NCBI GenBank assembly: GCA_020161615.1
Contig: JAIUPD010000010.1
Coordinates: 124,001 to 188,000 of the forward strand
Length of the DNA stretch: 64,000 bases
Direction: 5' to 3'
Origin: Pseudomonadota bacterium
GTDB taxonomy: Bacteria > Pseudomonadota > Alphaproteobacteria > Rhodobacterales > Rhodobacteraceae
The translations under genes and the position numbers were made by a program. Under the pieces are notes generated by a model. The model saw only the letters and a program-made list of their open reading frames with translations. It was not told where the DNA came from and ran no database searches. Of the stretch, positions 8,004 to 16,846 are shown in pieces; the stretch's first letter is position 1; each line of letters starts with the position of its first letter.

Positions 8004-8740
8004 TGCTGACGGGGCGCACGATCCTTGTCACCGGCGCAGCGCGCGGCCTCGGTCGCGCCATCGCCGGGGCCTGCGCCGCGCAGGGCGCGCGGCTGGTGCT
8101 GGCCGATATCGACAGCAAAGGCGTCGAGGCTGCGGCGGCTGACCTGGATGCGCGCGCGGTCACGGTGGATCTGGGCGAGCCCGCCAGCATTGCCGCTCTG
8201 GCCGAGGATATCGCCGCGCATGAGGGCGAACTCCACGGGCTGTGCAACAACGGCGCCGTCGCCACCAATGTCGGCGGCATGGGTTTCGAGGATATCGAGC
8301 TGGAGCTGTGGGACCGTGTGCAGCGCGTGAATGTGCGCGGCACCTGGCTGATGACGCGGGCCTGCTCGGCGATGCTCAGGGCCTCGGGCTCGGGCCGGGT
8401 GGTGAACGTGGCCTCGGACACCGCCCTCTGGGGCGCGCCGCGCCTTCTTGCCTATACGGCGTCCAAGGGCGCGGTGATGGCGATGACGCGCTCGCTGGCC
8501 CGCGAAATGGGGCCGGACCGGGTGGGCGTGACCTGCATCGCGCCGGGCATCCTGACGACCGAGAGCACCGAATACGTCCCCGCCGCGCGCCATGCGCTCT
8601 ATGGCGACGGTCGCGCGGTGCCCGGCCCGCAATCGGCCGAGGAAGTCACCGGCGCCGTCGCGTTCCTTTTGTCCGACGCCGCCCTCACCCTCACCGGCCA
8701 GACCCTGCCGGTGAACAACGGCTACGTCTTCGTCACATGA
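8003..8740 (+). CDS. Short-chain dehydrogenase/reductase
   Basis: A 245-residue classical SDR. The cofactor motif is TGAARGLG near residue 10, D in LADID suggests NAD(H), the catalytic Ser is in VVNVASD, and Tyr-x3-Lys is YTASK. The usual NNAG reads NNGA (CNNGAVATN), a variant in the structural motif. Translationally coupled at both ends (TGATG and ATGA overlaps). Directly after the Rieske oxygenase it could be the cis-dihydrodiol or alcohol dehydrogenase step that rearomatises or oxidises the product (inference). Confidence 0.9.
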   Translation: MLTGRTILVTGAARGLGRAIAGACAAQGARLVLADIDSKGVEAAAADLDARAVTVDLGEPASIAALAEDIAAHEGELHGLCNNGAVATNVGGMGFEDIELELWDRVQRVNVRGTWLMTRACSAMLRASGSGRVVNVASDTALWGAPRLLAYTASKGAVMAMTRSLAREMGPDRVGVTCIAPGILTTESTEYVPAARHALYGDGRAVPGPQSAEEVTGAVAFLLSDAALTLTGQTLPVNNGYVFVT

Positions 8741-9546
8741 GCGCGCAGGACCATATCGCCGCCGGGATCGGCTGGCGCGAGCATGCCGGGGACGGCCCGG
8801 TGCTGGTGGCGCTGCACGGCATCGGTTCCGAGGCGCGCGCCTTCGACGCGCTGGCCGCCGCGCTGCCCGGCTGGCATGTGCTGGCTTGGGAGGCGCCCGG
8901 CTATGGTCCCAGCGAGGCGCTGGCGGTCGAGTGGCCCTCGGCTGCGGATTACGCGGTGGTGCTGCAAGCCTTCCTCGATGCCCGCGGCCTGACCCGCGTC
9001 CATCTGCTCGGGCATTCGCTGGGCACGCTGATCGGCGCTGCCTTCGCCAAGGCCTGCCCTGAGCGGGTCGAGAGCCTGACGCTGGCCTCCTGCGCGCAGG
9101 GCGGCGGTGCGGCGCCCGGTCACCTGCCCGAGAAACAGGCCGCGCGGCTGGGCGACCTTCAGCGCCTCGGCGCGCCCGAATTCGCCCGCACCCGCGCCCC
9201 CCGGCTGGTGTTCCAGCCCGAAACCCACCCGGATCTGGTGGCGAATGTCACCGCCGGCATGGCGAAGATCCGGCTGCCCGGCTACGCGCAGGCGGTGCGC
9301 ATGCTCGCCTCGGGCGACCTGGCCGCCGATTGCGCCGCGCTCAAAATCCCCACCGCCGTCGTTGTCGGGGCCGAGGATGTCGTGACGCCCCCTGCCCAGT
9401 CGCAGGCCGTCCATGCCGCCATTCCCGTCGCCCATCGCGGCGCGCTGACCCTCATCCCCGGCGCGGGCCATGCCCTGCACCAGCAGGCGCCCCAGGCCCT
9501 TGCCGCCGCCCTCGAGTCCCACGCCGCCAAAGGAGTGACACCATGA
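8737..9546 (+). CDS. Alpha/beta hydrolase (possible meta-cleavage-product hydrolase)
   Basis: A 269-residue alpha/beta-hydrolase fold enzyme. The oxyanion region is LVALHGIGSEARAFD, the nucleophile elbow is GHSLG (LLGHSLGTLIG), the acid is in VVGAEDVVTP and the His in GAGHALHQQ, so the catalytic triad is complete. ATGA overlaps with both the SDR before and the extradiol dioxygenase after it. A hydrolase next to an extradiol dioxygenase usually hydrolyses the ring-cleavage product across a C-C bond; an esterase role is the alternative. Confidence 0.88.
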   Translation: MSAQDHIAAGIGWREHAGDGPVLVALHGIGSEARAFDALAAALPGWHVLAWEAPGYGPSEALAVEWPSAADYAVVLQAFLDARGLTRVHLLGHSLGTLIGAAFAKACPERVESLTLASCAQGGGAAPGHLPEKQAARLGDLQRLGAPEFARTRAPRLVFQPETHPDLVANVTAGMAKIRLPGYAQAVRMLASGDLAADCAALKIPTAVVVGAEDVVTPPAQSQAVHAAIPVAHRGALTLIPGAGHALHQQAPQALAAALESHAAKGVTP

Positions 9547-10457
9547 CCGATTCCGTTCGCGTCGGCAGCCTGCGCGGCCTCGTGATGCGCGCCCCCGGCA
9601 TCACCGCCACCAAGAATTTCTACCTCGACAATTGGGGCCTGACGCTGGCGCATGAAGGCGAGGGTGAGGTCTATCTCCGGGGCACCGGGTCCGAGGCCTT
9701 CATCTACGGGCTGAAGGACGGCCCGGTCTATGGCATCGAATATGTCCATTTCGCCATGCCCGACCGCGAATCGACCGATGCGCTTCACGAATGGCTTGTC
9801 GTCCGGGACGAGGCCGTCCTCGGTGCGCCCGCCGAGTTCGAGGATTTCGTCGGCGGCTACGGGTTCGAAATGCTCGACCCCGATAATCGCCGCCTGCGTT
9901 TCCGCGCAGGTGGGCTGAAGCAGGAACCGCTCGATCAGTTCGCCAAGCCGCGCAAGGTCAGCCATGTGGTGCTCAATTCGGGCGATATGGAGGGCGTCGC
10001 GGATTGGTATTGCAAGACGCTGGGCTTCCGCGTCTCGGATTATTCCGCCGACCAGATGATCTTCCTGCGCTGCGCCTCGGACCACCATTCCATCGCGCTG
10101 GTGCGCGGGCATTACCCCTCCGTCAATCACGTCGCCTTCGAGCTGCCCTCGATCAACGAATTCATGCGCTCGATCGGGCGGATGAAACAGGTGGGCGTGG
10201 TGCCGACCTGGGGTCCGGGGCGGCACGGGCCGGGCGACAATCCCTTCGCCTATTACGTCTCGCCCTCGGGTTTCGTGATCGAGTTCACCGCCGAGATCCA
10301 GCAGATCGACGAGGCCACGCATGAAGCCCAGGTCTGGCCCCGCGACGATCCCGAGAAGATGGACCAATGGATGACCGCCGGAGCGCCCACCGCCGCCCAA
10401 CGCGCGGTCATGCAGGGCCGCCCCGATCCCGGTTTCCCCGAGCTGAGGGAGAAGTGA
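9543..10457 (+). CDS. Type I extradiol ring-cleavage dioxygenase (VOC superfamily)
   Basis: A 304-residue, two-module vicinal-oxygen-chelate protein. Expected Fe(II)/Mn(II) ligands are H141 (VSHVVLN), H196 (VNHVAFE) and E247 (FVIEFTAE). The segment GRHGPGDNPFAYYVSPSGFVIEF matches the active-site end of catechol 2,3-dioxygenases. The N-terminal module has lost the ligands, as in the family. It would open a catechol-like ring next to the hydroxyls. Coupled to the preceding hydrolase by ATGA. Substrate likely the catechol or related diol made by the Rieske oxygenase and SDR. Confidence 0.9.
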   Translation: MTDSVRVGSLRGLVMRAPGITATKNFYLDNWGLTLAHEGEGEVYLRGTGSEAFIYGLKDGPVYGIEYVHFAMPDRESTDALHEWLVVRDEAVLGAPAEFEDFVGGYGFEMLDPDNRRLRFRAGGLKQEPLDQFAKPRKVSHVVLNSGDMEGVADWYCKTLGFRVSDYSADQMIFLRCASDHHSIALVRGHYPSVNHVAFELPSINEFMRSIGRMKQVGVVPTWGPGRHGPGDNPFAYYVSPSGFVIEFTAEIQQIDEATHEAQVWPRDDPEKMDQWMTAGAPTAAQRAVMQGRPDPGFPELREK

Positions 10458-10458
10458 G

Positions 10459-11247
10459 ATGAGCCTTCCCTATGACAAACAGGTCGCGGTCGTCACCGGC
10501 GGCTCGTCCGGCATCGGCCTGGCCACCGTGCGGCTGCTGCTGGAACAGGGCGCCTCGGTCGCCTTCTGCGCAAGGGGCGAAAGCCGGCTGAACGATGTCG
10601 CCGCCGTGCTGGCCCGCGACTTCGGCGCAAGCCGGATCCTGTGGAAGGCCTTCTCGGTGCTGGAACCCGAGGCGGTCAACGCCTTCGCGGCCGAGGTCGA
10701 GGCGCGCTTCGGCAAGGTCGATCTGCTGGTGAACAACGCGGGCCAAGGCCGGGTCAGCACCTTCGCCAATACCTCGGACGCGGATTGGCGCGCGGAATAC
10801 GAGCTGAAGCTTTTCAGCCAGATCCATCCAATCCGTGCCTTCCAGCCGATGCTGATGGCCTCGAAAGGCGCCATTGTCGCGGTCAATTCGCTGCTGGCCT
10901 ATCAGCCGGAAAAGCACATGGTCTGCACCGCCTCGGCCCGCGCCGGGGTGCAGAACCTGCTGAAATCGCTCAGCATCGAACTGGCACCGGCGGTGCGGGT
11001 CAATTCCGTGCTGCTGGGCCTCATCGGCTCGGGCCAGTGGAGCCGGCGCTTCGCCGAACGCCCCGACCAGTCGGTCAGCCGCGAGACCTGGTACGCCAAC
11101 CTCGCCCGCGAGAAGGGCATCCCGCTGGGCCGCCTGGGCGACGCGGCCGAGGCCGCCGCCGCCATCGCTTTCCTCGGCTCTCGGGCCGCCAGCTATATCA
11201 CCGGTGCCCAGCTCGACGTCTCGGGCGGCCTGTCCCGCCATATCTGA
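10459..11247 (+). CDS. SDR-fold protein without the Tyr-x3-Lys catalytic pair
   Basis: A 262-residue protein with a full SDR scaffold: TGGSSGIG cofactor motif, NNAG (LVNNAGQG), and catalytic-type Ser in AVNSLLA. Where YxxxK is expected, residues 156-162 read CTASARA, so Tyr is replaced by Thr (157) and Lys by Arg (161). The subunit may be a non-classical dehydrogenase or a non-redox enzyme. The start lies 1 base after the dioxygenase stop. Its place between the dioxygenase and the ThDP enzyme makes a role on a ring-cleavage product likely, but the reaction cannot be named. Confidence 0.85.
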   Translation: MSLPYDKQVAVVTGGSSGIGLATVRLLLEQGASVAFCARGESRLNDVAAVLARDFGASRILWKAFSVLEPEAVNAFAAEVEARFGKVDLLVNNAGQGRVSTFANTSDADWRAEYELKLFSQIHPIRAFQPMLMASKGAIVAVNSLLAYQPEKHMVCTASARAGVQNLLKSLSIELAPAVRVNSVLLGLIGSGQWSRRFAERPDQSVSRETWYANLAREKGIPLGRLGDAAEAAAAIAFLGSRAASYITGAQLDVSGGLSRHI

Positions 11248-11257
11248 GGTGTCCGCC

Positions 11258-12931
11258 ATGAAACACGATCCCATCGCCCAGACCGAAACCGTTGGCGAGT
11301 TCATCGCCCGCTATCTGGCCGAAATCGGCGTCACCACGATCTTCGGCGTGATCTCGATCCACAACATGCCGATCCTCGATGCCGTGGCGCGCCAAGGCCG
11401 CATCCGCTTCGTGCCCGCGCGGGGCGAGGCCGGGGCGATGAACATGGCGGATGCCTGGGCACGCGTCTCCGGCCAGATGGGGGTCGTGCTGACCTCGACG
11501 GGAACCGCAGCCGGCAATGCCGCCGGTGCGCAGGTCGAGGCGCTGACCGCCGGCACGCCGCTTCTGCACATCACCTCGACAGTGGATCTGGGCTTTGCCG
11601 ACCGCGACCGCGCGCCAATCCACGACGTGCCGCGCCAGCCCGAGATGCTGAAAGGCATCTCCAAGGCCTATTTCCGCCTCTGGAGCGCGGAATCGGCCAT
11701 CGGCACCCTGACCGCCGCCGTCTCGGCCGCGATCAGCGCGCCCACCGGCCCCGTGGCGCTGGAGATCCCGGTGGACGTGCAGCGTTCGGCCACTGTGGTC
11801 CCGACCCGCATCATCACGCCCGAGGCGCAGAAGCCCCGCGCCTCGGACCATGCCATCGAGGCGCTGGCCGAGATGCTGCGCGAGGCAAAGCGCCCGATGC
11901 TCTGGCTGGGCGGCGGCGCGCGCGGCGCGCAGGCCGAGGCTGCCGAGCTGGTGAAGCGGGGCGTCGCGGTCGTCACCTCGACCAACGGCCGGGCAGTGGT
12001 CAGCGAGGACAACCCGGCCAACCTCGGCGCCTATAACATGGTGCCCGAGGCACAGGCGCTCTATGCCAGTTGCGATTTCATGCTGGTGGTGGGCTCGCGC
12101 CTGCGCGGCAACGAGACGCTGAACAACGCCATGCGCCTGCCCCGGCCGCTGGCCCAGATCGACGCCGAGGCCAGCCAGGGCGGCCGCAACTATCCGGTGG
12201 AATTGTTCGTGCACGGCGATGCCGCCGACACGCTGCGCCGCCTGCTGGCCCTGCTGCCCGAGAAACTGGATGTCGATCCGCAACTGACCTTTGAGGTGGC
12301 CACCGCGCGGGCGACCGCCGAAGGACGGCTCCGGGCGCAGATGGGCCCGTATCAGGTGCTGGCCGACGCGCTGGTCGAGCGGGTCGCGGCGGGGGGACAT
12401 CCTTGGGTGCGCGACGTGACGATCTCGAACTCGACCTTCGGCAACCGCTACGTCACCTTCGCCGATCCCCGCCACGGCGTGCACGCGCTGGGAGGCGGCA
12501 TCGGTCAGGGTGTGGCGATGGGCGTGGGCGCCGCGCTGGCCTCGGAAGGGCCGAAGGCGATCACGCTGATCGGCGACGGCGGCACGCAGCTCGGCATCGC
12601 CGAGATGATCACCGCGGTGCAGGAGCGCGCGCCCCTCGTCTATGTGCTGATGAACGACAAGGCCTATGGCGTGATCAAGAACATCCAGACCGCGCAATAC
12701 GACAGCCGCTATCATTACTCGGCGCTGCAAACCCCCGATTTCGCCGCGCATTGCGCTTCCATCGGCCTGCCGCATGTGCGGGTCGACGATGTGGAGGCCT
12801 TCGGCGCCACGCTGGACGAAGCCCTGGCCGCGGAGGGTCCCCGCCTGATCGAGGTTGACATGATCGCCATCGGCCCCTTCGGCGAGACCTTCTCGGGCCC
12901 GCCTGCCGGTGCCGCCGGCAACAAGGTCTGA
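11258..12931 (+). CDS. Thiamine-diphosphate-dependent enzyme (acetolactate synthase/benzoylformate decarboxylase superfamily)
   Basis: A 557-residue three-domain ThDP enzyme. The catalytic Glu is E57 in ARGEAGAMNMADAWAR, and the ThDP/Mg motif starts at GDG (439-441) and ends at N466 (YVLMND). N-terminal PYR, central Rossmann-like and C-terminal PP domains are all present. The family decarboxylates or ligates 2-keto acids. With an amino-acid-dehydrogenase-like gene and an aldehyde dehydrogenase directly downstream, 2-keto acid to aldehyde decarboxylation is a reasonable proposal. Not an obvious biosynthetic acetolactate synthase: there is no small subunit gene and the context is catabolic. Confidence 0.87.
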   Translation: MKHDPIAQTETVGEFIARYLAEIGVTTIFGVISIHNMPILDAVARQGRIRFVPARGEAGAMNMADAWARVSGQMGVVLTSTGTAAGNAAGAQVEALTAGTPLLHITSTVDLGFADRDRAPIHDVPRQPEMLKGISKAYFRLWSAESAIGTLTAAVSAAISAPTGPVALEIPVDVQRSATVVPTRIITPEAQKPRASDHAIEALAEMLREAKRPMLWLGGGARGAQAEAAELVKRGVAVVTSTNGRAVVSEDNPANLGAYNMVPEAQALYASCDFMLVVGSRLRGNETLNNAMRLPRPLAQIDAEASQGGRNYPVELFVHGDAADTLRRLLALLPEKLDVDPQLTFEVATARATAEGRLRAQMGPYQVLADALVERVAAGGHPWVRDVTISNSTFGNRYVTFADPRHGVHALGGGIGQGVAMGVGAALASEGPKAITLIGDGGTQLGIAEMITAVQERAPLVYVLMNDKAYGVIKNIQTAQYDSRYHYSALQTPDFAAHCASIGLPHVRVDDVEAFGATLDEALAAEGPRLIEVDMIAIGPFGETFSGPPAGAAGNKV

Positions 12932-12935
12932 CGCC

Positions 12936-13727
12936 ATGCATCTGGGCGTGATCGGTTACGGCAACATCACCCGGGCGCTGCTGGGCGTGCTGGCCCGCGA
13001 GGGGAAGATGCCCGCTCGCGTGACCCTGCTGGTGCGCCCCTCGCAGGCCGGGGCTGCGGCGGAATCGGGGGCCTCGGTGGTGACCGAAGCGACTGCGCTG
13101 ATGGCCGCCGGGCCGGACCTGATCGTCGAATGCGCTGGCCATTCGGCGGTGGCCGAGGCAGTGGTTCCGGCACTGGGGGCGGGGATCGAATGCGTCGTCG
13201 TCTCCATCGGCGCGCTGGCCGATGCCGCACTGCATGCCGACGTCACTGCTGCCGCTAAGAAGGGCGGTAGCCGCGTGGTCCTGCCTGCGGGCGCCATCGG
13301 CGGGGTCGATTTGCTGGCCGCGCTGAAACCCTCGGGGATCGAGGCCGTCACCTATGTCTCGCGCAAGCCGCCGCTGGCGTGGCGCGGCACCCCGGCGGAG
13401 GCGCTGCTGGACCTGCCCGCGCTGACCGAACCCACGACCTTCTTCACCGGCAATGCCCGCGAGGCGGCTTTGGCCTATCCCAAGAATGCCAATGTCGCGG
13501 CGACGCTGGCGCTGGCGGGGCTGGGTTTCGAGGCCACCCGGGTCGAGATGGTCGCCGACCCCGGCGTCAGCCAGAACATCCACGAATACCGGGTCACCTC
13601 GGGCGCTGCGGATTACGCCATGCGCATCGAGGGCAAGCCCTCGCCCGATAACCCCAAGACCTCGCTCGCCACAGTCTATTCGGTGGCCCGCGAGGTGATG
13701 AACCGCATGACCGAGGTGGCGATATGA
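12936..13727 (+). CDS. L-aspartate dehydrogenase-like protein (NadX/DUF108 family)
   Basis: A 263-residue NAD(P)-binding protein with an N-terminal GYGNI Rossmann motif, IECAGHSAVAE, then LPAGAIGGVDLLAALK, and the C-terminal DPGVSQNIHEYRV signature shared by aspartate dehydrogenases. Those enzymes interconvert L-aspartate and oxaloacetate/iminoaspartate with NAD(P). No NAD-biosynthesis genes (nadA, nadC) are close, so a catabolic role is more likely: oxidative deamination of an amino-acid-like intermediate whose keto acid would feed the preceding ThDP enzyme (inference). Overlaps the aldehyde dehydrogenase by ATGA. Confidence 0.85.
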   Translation: MHLGVIGYGNITRALLGVLAREGKMPARVTLLVRPSQAGAAAESGASVVTEATALMAAGPDLIVECAGHSAVAEAVVPALGAGIECVVVSIGALADAALHADVTAAAKKGGSRVVLPAGAIGGVDLLAALKPSGIEAVTYVSRKPPLAWRGTPAEALLDLPALTEPTTFFTGNAREAALAYPKNANVAATLALAGLGFEATRVEMVADPGVSQNIHEYRVTSGAADYAMRIEGKPSPDNPKTSLATVYSVAREVMNRMTEVAI

Positions 13728-15214
13728 TCCATGATTTGCCTGACGGGCGCCTGTTCATCGGTGGCGAATGGGAACCGGGCACCGGCGCCGAGATCACCTC
13801 GATCTATCCGGCCGACGGTTCCATCAACCGCGTGCTCAAGGGCGCGAGCCGCGCGGATGGAGAGCGGGCCATCGCCCGCGCGCTGAAGGCGCAGGCCGAT
13901 CCGGCGTGGCGGGGGCTGAAGCCGCATGAACGCGCGCGCTACCTCGCCCGCATCGCCGACGGGATCGAGGCGAATGCGGCGCGCATCGCCTTCATCCAGA
14001 CCCGCGACACTGGCAAGACCCTACGGGAAACCGGCGCGCTGGTCGCCTCGGCCGCTGCGACCTTCCGCTACTTCGCCGCCGCGCTGGAAACGCTCGACGA
14101 CGAGATGACCACCCAGCGCGGTGATTACCTGACGCTTTCGGTGCACGAACCGCTGGGGCTGGTTGCCGCGATCACGCCCTGGAATTCGCCCATCGCCTCC
14201 GATGCGCAGAAGGTCGCGCCCGCCTTGGCCGCCGGCAATGCGGTGCTGCTGAAACCGGCCAGCTGGTCGCCGCTGGTGTCCTTGGAACTGGCGCGGATCG
14301 TGGAGGAAGCGGGCCTGCCGAAGGGTCTGTTCTCCGTCCTGCCCGGCGCCGGGCGCGAGATCGGCAACCTGCTGGTCGAGCATCCCGCCATCAAGCGCGT
14401 CAGCTTCACCGGCGGCACCTCGACCGGCCGGACGCTGGCGAAACAGGCGGCGGAAAAGCTGATGCCCGTCTCGCTGGAACTGGGCGGCAAGTCGCCCACC
14501 ATCGTCTTCAAGGATACCGATCAGGATCTGGCCATTGCCGGGATCCTGTTCGGCATGTTCTCGTCCTCGGGCCAGAGCTGCATCGCGGGGTCTCGGCTGT
14601 TTGTCGAACGCGCGATCTACGACCAGTTTGTCCCCCGTCTCGTCGCCGCGACGAAGGCGCTCGTCGTCGGCGATCCGATGGACCCGGACACGCAGGTCGC
14701 GCCGCTGGTGCATCCCGACCACCGCGCCGCCGTCGCCGGGCATGTCTCGCGCGCGGTGGCCGATGGCGCGACGGTGCTCTGCGGCGGCGCTGCGCCCGAG
14801 GGCGGGATCTTTGACAGCGGCTTCTATTACCTGCCGACGATCCTGTCGGATGTGCGCAATTCCGACCGCATCTGCCGCGAGGAAGTCTTCGGTCCGGTGC
14901 TGGTGGTCATGCCCTTCGACACCGAAGAGGAGGTGATCGCCCTGGGCAACGACAACGATTATGGCCTCGCCTGCGGGATCTGGACCCGCGATTTCCCGCG
15001 CGCCTGGCGCGTGGGCCGGGCGATCACCACCGGCACGGTCTGGATCAACACCTACAAGCAATTCTCCATCTCCACCCCCTTCGGCGGCGAGAAGGATGCG
15101 GGCACCGGTCGCGAAAAGGGCCGCCAGGGCATCCGCGCCTATCAGGCGCAAAAATCGCTCTACGTCGATCTCACCGGACGCCCCCATCCCTGGGCCCGTT
15201 TGCAGGAGGCCTGA
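13724..15214 (+). CDS. NAD(P)-dependent aldehyde dehydrogenase
   Basis: A 496-residue ALDH-superfamily enzyme with general base E252 (LELGGKSP) and nucleophile C286 (GQSCIAGS). ITPWNSPI marks the cofactor site and SFTGGTSTGR the nucleotide-binding turn. Length and motifs fit betaine-aldehyde/hydroxymuconic-semialdehyde-type dehydrogenases. Coupled by ATGA to the preceding gene. It probably oxidises an aldehyde made by ring cleavage or by the ThDP enzyme to the acid. Confidence 0.92.
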   Translation: MIHDLPDGRLFIGGEWEPGTGAEITSIYPADGSINRVLKGASRADGERAIARALKAQADPAWRGLKPHERARYLARIADGIEANAARIAFIQTRDTGKTLRETGALVASAAATFRYFAAALETLDDEMTTQRGDYLTLSVHEPLGLVAAITPWNSPIASDAQKVAPALAAGNAVLLKPASWSPLVSLELARIVEEAGLPKGLFSVLPGAGREIGNLLVEHPAIKRVSFTGGTSTGRTLAKQAAEKLMPVSLELGGKSPTIVFKDTDQDLAIAGILFGMFSSSGQSCIAGSRLFVERAIYDQFVPRLVAATKALVVGDPMDPDTQVAPLVHPDHRAAVAGHVSRAVADGATVLCGGAAPEGGIFDSGFYYLPTILSDVRNSDRICREEVFGPVLVVMPFDTEEEVIALGNDNDYGLACGIWTRDFPRAWRVGRAITTGTVWINTYKQFSISTPFGGEKDAGTGREKGRQGIRAYQAQKSLYVDLTGRPHPWARLQEA

Positions 15215-15215
15215 C

Positions 15216-16400
15216 ATGCCCCAGATCGCGATCGTCGGCGCCGGCCCCTCTGGCTGCTTCACCGCCCAGGCGCTGGCCAAGCTCTTGCCCGAGGCGCGGA
15301 TCGACATTTTGGACGCGCTGCCCGTACCCTACGGCCTGATCCGCTATGGCGTGGCCCCCGATCATCAGGGCACCAAGACGGTGATCCGGCAGTTCGAGCG
15401 CCTGTTTGAACGGCAGGGCGTGGGCTTTTTCGGCGATGTGCGGCTGGGCGAGACGGTGACGCTGGACGCGCTGCAGGGCCTCTATGACGCGGTGGTACTG
15501 GCGACGGGGCTTTCGGCCGACCGCCGGCTCGGCGTGAAAGGCGACGATCTGCCCGGGGTGCTGGGCTCGGGCGCGGTGACGCGGGCCTTCAACGATTACC
15601 CCGACACGGCGCCGGTTTCGATAGGGGAACAGGTGGTGATCGTCGGCAATGGCAATGTCGCGGTCGATCTCGTGCGGCTTCTGGCCAAGGGCGCGGGGGA
15701 ATTCCACGGTTCGGACCTGTCCGAGGCCGCGGCCGGCCAATGCGGCAGGGTGCGGCGGATCGACGTGGTGGGCCGCTCGCCCTCGGATCAGGCCAAGTTC
15801 GACCCGGTGATGATCCGCGAGCTGGGGCGGCTGGAGCAGGCGGCCATCCATGTCCACGGCCTGAGCGGCGAGGGCAAGGTGGTCGAGGCACTGGAGCATC
15901 TGCAAGGCCACGCCCCCGACGGCGCCACGCGCGAAATCCATTTCCACTTCGGCTGGACGCCCGAGGAGATCGAGGGTCAGGCGCATGTCACCGCCGCCCG
16001 CTTCCGGCAGGGCGATGCGCGGCTGGTACTGCCCTGCGACACGGTGCTGACCGCCATCGGTTTCGAGGGCACGACGCCCGGCGCCGATGCCGAAGGCAAT
16101 ATCGGCCCCGGCCTCTATGCGACGGGCTGGCTGAAACGCGGTCCGCGCGGCACGATCCCGGAAAACCGTGCCGACGCGCAGGCGGTCGCGGCCCGCATCG
16201 CCGCCGATCTTGCGACCGTCCCAGCCGGGAAACCCGGACGCGACGGCCTGCTGGACCTCGTGCCGCAGGCCGTGCACTACGCCCAATGGCAGAACATTGA
16301 CGCCGCCGAACGCGCGGATTGCCCCGAGGGGCGCGTCCGCCAGAAGATCGCAACGAAAGCGCGGATGCTGGCCATCGCGCAGCAGACCGGAGAGAGCTGA
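15216..16400 (+). CDS. Ferredoxin/flavodoxin-NADP+ reductase, adrenodoxin-reductase type
   Basis: A 394-residue flavoprotein. The FAD motif GAGPSG is at residues 8-13, followed by LPVPYGLIRYGVAPDHQGTK, a hallmark of adrenodoxin reductase/FprA. A second Rossmann motif, GNGNVAVD, binds NADPH, and RSPSDQAKF and GTIPENRADAQ follow the family pattern. Slightly shorter than the roughly 450-residue mycobacterial FprA. GGAGG lies 8 bases before the ATG. It overlaps the flavodoxin gene by one base (TGATG), which argues that it reduces that flavodoxin. Together they are the best candidates to power the Rieske oxygenase of this operon (inference). Confidence 0.88.
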   Translation: MPQIAIVGAGPSGCFTAQALAKLLPEARIDILDALPVPYGLIRYGVAPDHQGTKTVIRQFERLFERQGVGFFGDVRLGETVTLDALQGLYDAVVLATGLSADRRLGVKGDDLPGVLGSGAVTRAFNDYPDTAPVSIGEQVVIVGNGNVAVDLVRLLAKGAGEFHGSDLSEAAAGQCGRVRRIDVVGRSPSDQAKFDPVMIRELGRLEQAAIHVHGLSGEGKVVEALEHLQGHAPDGATREIHFHFGWTPEEIEGQAHVTAARFRQGDARLVLPCDTVLTAIGFEGTTPGADAEGNIGPGLYATGWLKRGPRGTIPENRADAQAVAARIAADLATVPAGKPGRDGLLDLVPQAVHYAQWQNIDAAERADCPEGRVRQKIATKARMLAIAQQTGES

Positions 16401-16846
16401 TGCAGATCGCCGTCCTTTATGGCACCGAAACCGGCAATGCCGAGATGTTGGCCGAAGACATTGCCAGCCACCTGTCGGACCACGACACCAGCGTCACCAA
16501 CCTGTCGGATTTCGACCCGGCCGCTTTCGACCGCGAGACCTTCTACATCGTCGTCACCTCGACCTATGGCGACGGCGAGCTGCCGGCCTCGGCCCAGCCC
16601 TTCGCCGCGGCGATGGACAAGGCCCGGCCGAACCTGTCCGGCGTGCGCTTCGCGATCTTCGGCATGGGCGACAGCGAATACCCCGAGACGTTCAATTTCG
16701 GCGGCAAGCGGCTGGAGGAAATCCTCACCGGCGCCGGTGCCGAGCGGGTCGGCGAGCGCGTCACGCATGACGCCTCGGGCGGGGATATGGCCGACGACCT
16801 GGCCCTGCCCTGGATCGACGCGATCCTGTCGACGGTCGACGCATGA
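16400..16846 (+). CDS. Short-chain flavodoxin (MioC/sulfite-reductase flavodoxin-domain like)
   Basis: A 148-residue cytosolic FMN protein. The phosphate loop is GTETGNAE (8-15); the two isoalloxazine loops are STYGDGELP and FGMGDSEYPETFN. A single flavodoxin-like domain with no reductase fusion. Start chosen at ATG 16400, overlapping the reductase stop, since it is preceded by GGAGAG. It likely shuttles electrons from the preceding reductase to the Rieske oxygenase. The pentapeptide gene starts inside its stop codon (ATGA). Confidence 0.9.
   Translation: MQIAVLYGTETGNAEMLAEDIASHLSDHDTSVTNLSDFDPAAFDRETFYIVVTSTYGDGELPASAQPFAAAMDKARPNLSGVRFAIFGMGDSEYPETFNFGGKRLEEILTGAGAERVGERVTHDASGGDMADDLALPWIDAILSTVDA

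Noticed and set aside
12936-13727. NAD biosynthesis role (nadX) for the aspartate-dehydrogenase-like gene
   Set aside because: No nadA or nadC is nearby, and the gene is translationally coupled to a catabolic aldehyde dehydrogenase.
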